Source: Alphaproteobacteria bacterium (GTDB lineage Bacteria > Pseudomonadota > Alphaproteobacteria > UBA2966). Taken from it: a stretch of 41,808 bases of DNA. Below are positions 37,499 through 41,808 of this stretch, piece by piece. The position numbers were made by a program, and so were the translations under genes. The stretch covers positions 14,124-55,931 of the forward strand of contig JAGWAU010000052.1 in NCBI GenBank assembly GCA_021296255.1, written 5' to 3'. Under the pieces are notes generated by a model, which saw nothing but the letters and a program-made list of their open reading frames with translations, searched no databases and was not told the origin of the DNA. Position 1 is the first letter of the stretch; each line of letters begins with the position of its first letter.

Positions 37499-38253
37499 CC
37501 ACCAGCCGCGCCGTCGCAGCGTGCATCCTCGCGGCGGTCGCCGCGCTGACGCTTTCCGAGACCAGCCGAGCCGAGACGTGGCGCGGCCTGACCGTGGCGC
37601 CCGAGCATCGCTGCTCTCCCTACGACCGCAGTCGAGACTACCGTTACCCACAGTCGATCGAGCGGGAGATCCTGCGCCGCCTGGGCGCGGTCTATGGCCC
37701 CTACACTGGCACCTGCTTCTCCAGCACGTCCGAGACGGACATCGAACACATTGTGGCGACGAGCGAGGCCCACGACAGCGGCCTCTGCGCTGCCGACAGG
37801 GCGACACGAGCCCGGTTCGCCACGGACCTTGGCAACCTCACCCTTGCTTCGCCGAGCGTGAATCGCCACCGCAAGAGTGGCAAGGACGCCGGGGACTGGC
37901 TGCCGGAGCGCAACCGCTGTTGGTTCGCGGCGCGGGTCGTGGAGGTGCGCCGCGCTTACGGGCTCACCATCGACCGGCGCGAGGCGCAAGCCCTTGAACG
38001 GATTCTCGCTCGGTGCGCGAGCACCGCGATAGAACCGATGGTCTGCCACGCGTCAACCGGGCTCGACCGGGAGCGGGCGACCGGCCCGGTGCGGGACGGG
38101 AACGGCGACGCGCTCGCCCGCTACGACGACAACGGCAACGGCCGGATCACCTGCAAAGAGGCGCGCCGCCACGGCATCGCCCCGGTTCGCCGCGATCACC
38201 CTGCATACCGCTACATGCGCGACGGGGATGGCGACGGTATCGTCTGCGAATGA
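37495..38253 (+). CDS. Secreted HNH-type nuclease with C-terminal Excalibur-like domain
   Basis: 252 residues. Residues 1-26 form a signal peptide (VAACILAAVAALTLSETSRA). The middle carries an HNH/DUF1524-like core: E84-H85 in TDIEHIVATSEAHDSGLC, N114 in LGNLTLASPSVNRH, and DWLPERNRCWF. The last 50 residues contain YDDNGNGRITCKEARRHG and MRDGDGDGIVCE, an Excalibur-type calcium-binding motif with paired Cys. It would cut DNA outside the cytoplasm. The ATG at 37495 overlaps the integrase stop; a GTG at 37483 is a possible alternative. Its link to the recombinases may be functional (element transfer) or cargo. Confidence 0.85.
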   Translation: MTTSRAVAACILAAVAALTLSETSRAETWRGLTVAPEHRCSPYDRSRDYRYPQSIEREILRRLGAVYGPYTGTCFSSTSETDIEHIVATSEAHDSGLCAADRATRARFATDLGNLTLASPSVNRHRKSGKDAGDWLPERNRCWFAARVVEVRRAYGLTIDRREAQALERILARCASTAIEPMVCHASTGLDRERATGPVRDGNGDALARYDDNGNGRITCKEARRHGIAPVRRDHPAYRYMRDGDGDGIVCE

Positions 38254-38295
38254 GCACACTGGTGCCCTGGTCCGCACCCCGGCCGGGGTCCTGCC

Positions 38296-38598
38296 TCATC
38301 GCGACCATTCTCCCTCTGCACGCTGCCTTGCGCGCCCCATGACCGCGGAAGCGTCGTCGAGCCAGTCTCTCAACCCAATCCGCCCGCTGGCGGTCAGCCA
38401 GTCGATGTGCCTGTCAAGGCAGGCTGCGAGGTCGGTGTCGGCCGTCGCCAGCGCGAAACAGCCCGTTTCGGCCCGGGTGTCGAGGACTGTGACCGCCAAG
38501 GCGCTGCCATGGTCTTGCGCTGCGGCCCGGTCGCCGACCTCGCCCCTAGCGACCTCGTCGATCCGACGGGCGGTCAGCGCATCCACCATCTCCGCCAC
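38296..38598 (-). CDS. Hypothetical protein (low support)
   Basis: 100-codon frame, MAEMVDALTARRIDEVARGE and DLAACLDRHIDWLTASGRIG, with protein-like composition but no recognised domain. It starts with GTG, or ATG at 38589, with no clear ribosome site. It lies between the HNH nuclease and the DUF2285-like gene, on the opposite strand. It could be a relic of an element gene, or spurious. Confidence 0.3.
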   Translation of the reverse strand: MAEMVDALTARRIDEVARGEVGDRAAAQDHGSALAVTVLDTRAETGCFALATADTDLAACLDRHIDWLTASGRIGLRDWLDDASAVMGRARQRAEGEWSR

Positions 38599-38639
38599 TC
38601 TTGTGCAGCATGTCCACTTAACCCACCGTTTTTATTGAT

Positions 38640-38843
38640 TTATTTTCGCGACACAAATTCCGGAATCAAATAGTCACCGGATTCAATCATATTCCAGTCG
38701 TCGCATGCCGCACCCTGAGGCGCCAACCTCACGATTCTCGAATCGCGCGTCCGGAAGCATTCCGCCGAACCCTTCCATCCCCAGCTGCGTGCAATCTGCC
38801 TTCGCGCGTCTAGAAACCCGTAATCCAAATCGAACTTACTCAT
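38640..38843 (-). CDS. Small hypothetical protein (low support)
   Basis: 67 codons, MSKFDLDYGFLDARRQIARS to SGDYLIPEFVSRK. Composition is ordinary for a real protein and it lies in an otherwise empty stretch, but no ribosome site or family is seen. Confidence 0.35.
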   Translation of the reverse strand: MSKFDLDYGFLDARRQIARSWGWKGSAECFRTRDSRIVRLAPQGAACDDWNMIESGDYLIPEFVSRK

Positions 38844-38931
38844 GGACCGCGCCCGGCGCTGTCCGCTATCGTCCCGCAGCCTGGTTCATGGCCCGGCCGC
38901 TTCGTGCTTGTCTCCACTTCCGGGGATAGTG

Positions 38932-39195
38932 ATGACCGATTCCGATCCGAAGGTCGCCGACGAAGTCCCATGGTCCGACGACATCACCGAATACGACAAC
39001 CGGCATGACGAGACCTACCTCGGTCTGCTCGACGCCGATGAAGCAGGCGCCAGCAGCGACGAGATGGCCCGGACGATCCTTGCCATCGACCCTGCCGGGG
39101 AGCCGGAGCGCGCCCGCAAGGCAGTCGACAGCCATCTGGCACGCGCCCGCTGGATGACCACAGTCGGCCACCGCCTGATCCTCGCCGGCCAATAA
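38932..39195 (+). CDS. DUF2285-like small protein of integrative elements
   Basis: 87 residues. ITEYDNRHDETYLGLLDADE followed by EPERARKAVDSHLARARWMT is the conserved pattern of short DUF2285-type proteins common in alphaproteobacterial integrative and conjugative elements; a DUF2285 protein (FseA) controls excision of one Mesorhizobium element. A regulatory, DNA-binding role is plausible. The start ATG at 38932 follows a modest GGGGATAG. It supports reading this region as an integrated element. Family recognition is from memory of the motif. Confidence 0.7.
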   Translation: MTDSDPKVADEVPWSDDITEYDNRHDETYLGLLDADEAGASSDEMARTILAIDPAGEPERARKAVDSHLARARWMTTVGHRLILAGQ

Positions 39196-39605
39196 GCACG
39201 CACCATCTAAGTCCCTTCCGGCCGTTCCTTGGCAATACTCTTCGCTCCATGTCCGACGTCATTCGGGCGACGCTCGCACTGGCCGCGCATATCTAGTGTC
39301 TCCATGTCCTCTACTGCACCAAATCTACGAAAAATTCCCAAATCGACCCGCATCGATCGATTCTCGCTCCGCACGAAAACAGAGGTCGAGAGTGTACCCA
39401 AGAGAGGGAGTTGAAGGGCGGATTCGAATGTCCTGGATCCCGTCTGGGCCTCGCCGGCTACCCGGATGGACGGCGATAGCAGACCTATGCAGATCGGGAA
39501 GGGAGATTTACTGTCGACCGATCCGGCGTGCAGGGTCATCGTGGACGGCCAAGGCTCGCTTGGCTAGACAGTGGACGAGGTCGAAGCCGTAGCATCGGAG
39601 CGGTA
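39196..39605. other. 410-bp leader region of the GNAT-ABC gene
   Basis: No supported gene. A minus-strand 110-codon frame (39207-39539) lacks protein-like features. The region is less GC-rich than its surroundings and probably holds the promoter of the following pair; GGAG lies 6 bp before the ATG at 39606. No clear -35/-10 pair stands out. Confidence 0.45.
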
Positions 39606-41516
39606 ATGTCGGGTACGCCAGAGGCATACGAGGTATTGGCGACAAGCCCCAAGGGACACGCGAAAGTCGTGCGTCTGCGTTGTGGGAGGAATCGCACGAC
39701 TCTCCTACTGCACAGGTTCGCACTCGTCGGTAAGGGAGATCTACTTCGTTTCGCGGACGGGGGAACCAGCAAGGTGTTCGTGGAGCCGCCGGACGTGGAC
39801 AACCCGCCGGTGCCGGTTGCGCCCATCTTCACGACAGCGGATCGGGTGACCATCGGTCGAGAAACGTTCGCCGTGCGGACCCGTGAGTTGAACCGTTCGG
39901 AGGACTTGGACGCCTTGCAGTTCCTTGAGCAGTTCCACTACAAGACCAACAGGAGCCTCGGAGAGCCGGAGACCGGCAACCACGTTGAGACGAACTCGGC
40001 GTCCGTTGGCGGACGCAGGGCCGTCCTATACGCCGAGATCAAACTGGGCACGCGCTGGGAACCCGCAGGCTACGTCGACCTGCAGATGCCGTTGATGATG
40101 TGCAAACCCCGGCATGTGTTGTTCCAGCGGCGTTATGCGCATCCAACGCGAGGTATTTCGTGGGATCACTGGAATCAGCATTCCATAAGGCAGAATCTGA
40201 ACACGATAGTCCGAATAGCGCGCGTCGTGGTAACTCCGGAGCTAAGGGGCCTTGGACTCACGCGATTCTTGCTGAAGGCGGCCAAGACCTTCGCGAGTCA
40301 ACGTTGGCACGTCCGGGGAGTTCGTCCGGTATTCATGGAAATCTCCGCAGAAATGCTGAATCACGTGGACTTCGTATCGTCGTCAGGATTCACGTACGTG
40401 GGTCATACCCAAGGCAACGTGGATCGCGTGGTCAAGGACATGGCGCAAATGAGCCGCTCCCGTGGAGGGGAATTCGGCATCATGAGCTTGCAACGAAAAT
40501 ACCTCCGGGCGCTGGGGGAGTACTGCGACGCGGAGGAAATATCATTCGACGCCGGCATCGAGGTGCTCCGACGGAAGGTTGAGGAGCCCGCGAATTCGTT
40601 GACCACTGGAGAATGGGCGGTATTGCGAAAGATCGTTCGCATGCCCATCCCGTACTATCTGTGTGGGTTGGACGAATACAGCGAACGCTATTTGCGAGAC
40701 GGATTGACGGTTTCCCAATCTACGAGGGCACAACACGGTCTGCGGCCCAAGCGAGTAGAGGCGAACAAAGCACAGCTGAACATTTCAGATCTGCGACTGC
40801 GCGCGGAGTACCGACTGCCTGAAACGCCATCGACGAAGTTAGAAATGGCGGCATTCGGACTCGAGGGAGAGACGGTTCACTTCGACATAGTCAAAGGGGT
40901 TTCCGCCACCGTGTCAGGTGGCAACGTCATTCTGGTGTCAGGAACCAGTGGAAGCGGAAAAACGGCGCTGCTCAAGGCGCTCGACCCGACGACGCGCGAA
41001 GCTAACGTTTCCGTGGGCGGCACAGTCGTCGGCAGCTACACCACAGCTTGGCTCCGACCCATCACGGGAGCCCTACCGCTATTCGAAGTCCTGGCACAGC
41101 GATATTCAGCAGATCGAACGTTCGGCGCTCTGAGTCAGGTCGGACTGTCAGACGCTTTAGCCTTTGTGAAGCCATACTGGATGTTGAGTCGCGGGCAACA
41201 GTATCGCGCGATGATTGCTGAGTTGCTCTTGCGCGAAGACGGCGTATGGCTGCTCGACGAGTTCTGTGGAGATCTGGATCCGATAACAGCAAAGGTAGTG
41301 GCCCACAATCTCCGTAAACAGATCGTCGCTACCGGACGCATCGCCTTTGTCGCATCGGCAAACCACTTGCACTACGTTGATGCTTTACGCCCTACGCGCG
41401 TCCTCGCTTTGCGCGCCGGGGACAACGCAAGATGGCTTACCTACCGCGCGTATCGTGAGGAACTGGAGGACGGTGATCCACGCCGGACTACCAAGACCAG
41501 TAAAGGCAAGGCGTAG
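39606..41516 (+). CDS. GNAT-like domain fused to a soluble ABC ATPase (COG2401-like)
   Basis: 636 residues. An N-terminal region of about 90 residues is unassigned. A GNAT-like domain spans roughly 95-270, with FLEQFHYKT (HY at 111-112), RIARVVVTPELRGLGLTRFL (acyl-CoA-type loop at 214-219) and SGFTYVGH. After a linker, an ABC ATPase spans about 410-600: Walker A GTSGSGKT (446-453), signature LSRGQQ (527-532, Arg for the usual Gly), Walker B VWLLDEF (547-553), and H587 in the switch loop. There are no membrane segments, so it is not a classical transporter. The architecture matches COG2401, ABC ATPase fused to a predicted acetyltransferase, of unknown function; the HY plus GNAT pattern also recalls phage Mu Mom. 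It follows the integrase block and precedes a second gene by 18 bp. Confidence 0.85.
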   Translation: MSGTPEAYEVLATSPKGHAKVVRLRCGRNRTTLLLHRFALVGKGDLLRFADGGTSKVFVEPPDVDNPPVPVAPIFTTADRVTIGRETFAVRTRELNRSEDLDALQFLEQFHYKTNRSLGEPETGNHVETNSASVGGRRAVLYAEIKLGTRWEPAGYVDLQMPLMMCKPRHVLFQRRYAHPTRGISWDHWNQHSIRQNLNTIVRIARVVVTPELRGLGLTRFLLKAAKTFASQRWHVRGVRPVFMEISAEMLNHVDFVSSSGFTYVGHTQGNVDRVVKDMAQMSRSRGGEFGIMSLQRKYLRALGEYCDAEEISFDAGIEVLRRKVEEPANSLTTGEWAVLRKIVRMPIPYYLCGLDEYSERYLRDGLTVSQSTRAQHGLRPKRVEANKAQLNISDLRLRAEYRLPETPSTKLEMAAFGLEGETVHFDIVKGVSATVSGGNVILVSGTSGSGKTALLKALDPTTREANVSVGGTVVGSYTTAWLRPITGALPLFEVLAQRYSADRTFGALSQVGLSDALAFVKPYWMLSRGQQYRAMIAELLLREDGVWLLDEFCGDLDPITAKVVAHNLRKQIVATGRIAFVASANHLHYVDALRPTRVLALRAGDNARWLTYRAYREELEDGDPRRTTKTSKGKA

Positions 41517-41534
41517 ACCCGGGGCGAGAGAGCA

Positions 41535-41808
41535 ATGTCGCTGTTCCCAACTGATCCCTACGGTATTTTCTTGCGCCGGATCGGCTATTCCGTCGGCCTA
41601 GAGGATACCGCGACTCGGGTAGAGGAATTGGAAGCGCTGAATCTGTCAAAGCGGGATGTCACCATTGGGATGTGGGACCGGCTAGTGCACTCCCCTGACT
41701 GCTGGGGGTTGAAAACCCGCCACATCGCCGACGTATTCCGCTCGCTGGGTCTAGTGTGGAGGACGCCGAACGACTTGGTGATCTTAGAAAATTTGGACGC
41801 GATGGCCA
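41535..41808 (+). CDS. Unrecognised protein, 5' part only (likely partner of the GNAT-ABC gene)
   Basis: An open frame from ATG 41535 continues past the window end: MSLFPTDPYGIFLRRIGYSV, then about 70 more residues to NLDAMA. GCGAGAGAGC precedes the start, and it begins 18 bp after the GNAT-ABC stop, so co-transcription is likely. The visible 91 residues are mixed alpha-helical in look (SKRDVTIGMWDRLVHSPDCW, TRHIADVFRSLGLVW) with no motif I know. The composition is protein-like, with no stop in 91 codons. Function is unknown. Confidence 0.75.
   Translation, partial: MSLFPTDPYGIFLRRIGYSVGLEDTATRVEELEALNLSKRDVTIGMWDRLVHSPDCWGLKTRHIADVFRSLGLVWRTPNDLVILENLDAMA

Noticed and set aside
36155..37807. 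Minus-strand 550-codon frame over the second integrase
   Set aside because: Antisense to an integrase with every catalytic residue; composition is shadow-like.
38560..38610. Sequence reminiscent of the 5' part of a tRNA-Leu (minus strand GTGGCGGAGATGGTGGATGC)
   Set aside because: No anticodon stem, variable arm or T-arm can be folded downstream, so it is not called as a tRNA or an attachment site.

Overview
The window reads as a high-GC alphaproteobacterial chromosome segment; this is inferred from protein style, a SUF-only iron-sulfur operon led by an Rrf2 regulator, and GC-rich codons, and no rRNA or tRNA was seen to confirm it. The left half (about 1-20.5 kb) is compact, mostly intact metabolic DNA. 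The right half (about 20.5-41.8 kb) is an accessory region full of repeats, toxin-antitoxin modules, gene remnants, surface-glycan genes and an integrase-marked island.

Left half: aconitase (minus strand), an SDR dehydrogenase, a divergent thiamine-diphosphate enzyme, an isopropylmalate/tartrate dehydrogenase-like enzyme, and an orphan molybdenum hydroxylase large subunit. Then comes a complete minus-strand SUF operon in the order Rrf2 regulator-sufB-sufC-sufD-sufS-sufU-sufT-sufA (15514 down to 8886). Its genes overlap or nearly touch. A good promoter with an inverted repeat just downstream of the -10 box suggests autoregulation. Aconitase and the molybdenum hydroxylase family both use Fe-S clusters (the latter in its missing small subunit). 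Next are an amidohydrolase and tautomerase pair, a divergent cysteine-dioxygenase-like cupin with a four-domain rhodanese (a likely thiol/sulfane-sulfur pair), and a PotD-like binding protein without a signal peptide.

20.5-31.3 kb: a Phd/VapC module lies between two direct copies of a 35-bp palindromic repeat, each followed by a fragment resembling the N-terminus of an N-6 DNA methylase. A glycosyltransferase family 9 gene follows. Parts of it recur about 5 kb downstream in the same orientation with a 269-bp internal deletion, bracketing a cargo of a RidA remnant, a GMC oxidoreductase, a kinase-like remnant, a TRAP binding protein and a VOC-protein remnant. The glycan cluster continues with a GT4 glycosyltransferase, WecB, a frameshifted glycosyltransferase-like pseudogene and another glycosyltransferase. 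The 28-31 kb part looks clearly more AT-rich.

32-35 kb: a GFA-family protein, a chimeric nuclease-like remnant, a decayed HigBA pair and a VapC toxin without an intact antitoxin.

35-41.8 kb: two tandem paralogous tyrosine recombinases, a translationally coupled secreted HNH nuclease with an Excalibur-type calcium motif, a small DUF2285-like protein of the kind found in integrative elements, and a 636-residue fusion of a GNAT-like domain to a soluble ABC ATPase. A second, unrecognised gene starts 18 bp later and runs off the window. This last pair is the best candidate here for an undescribed system.
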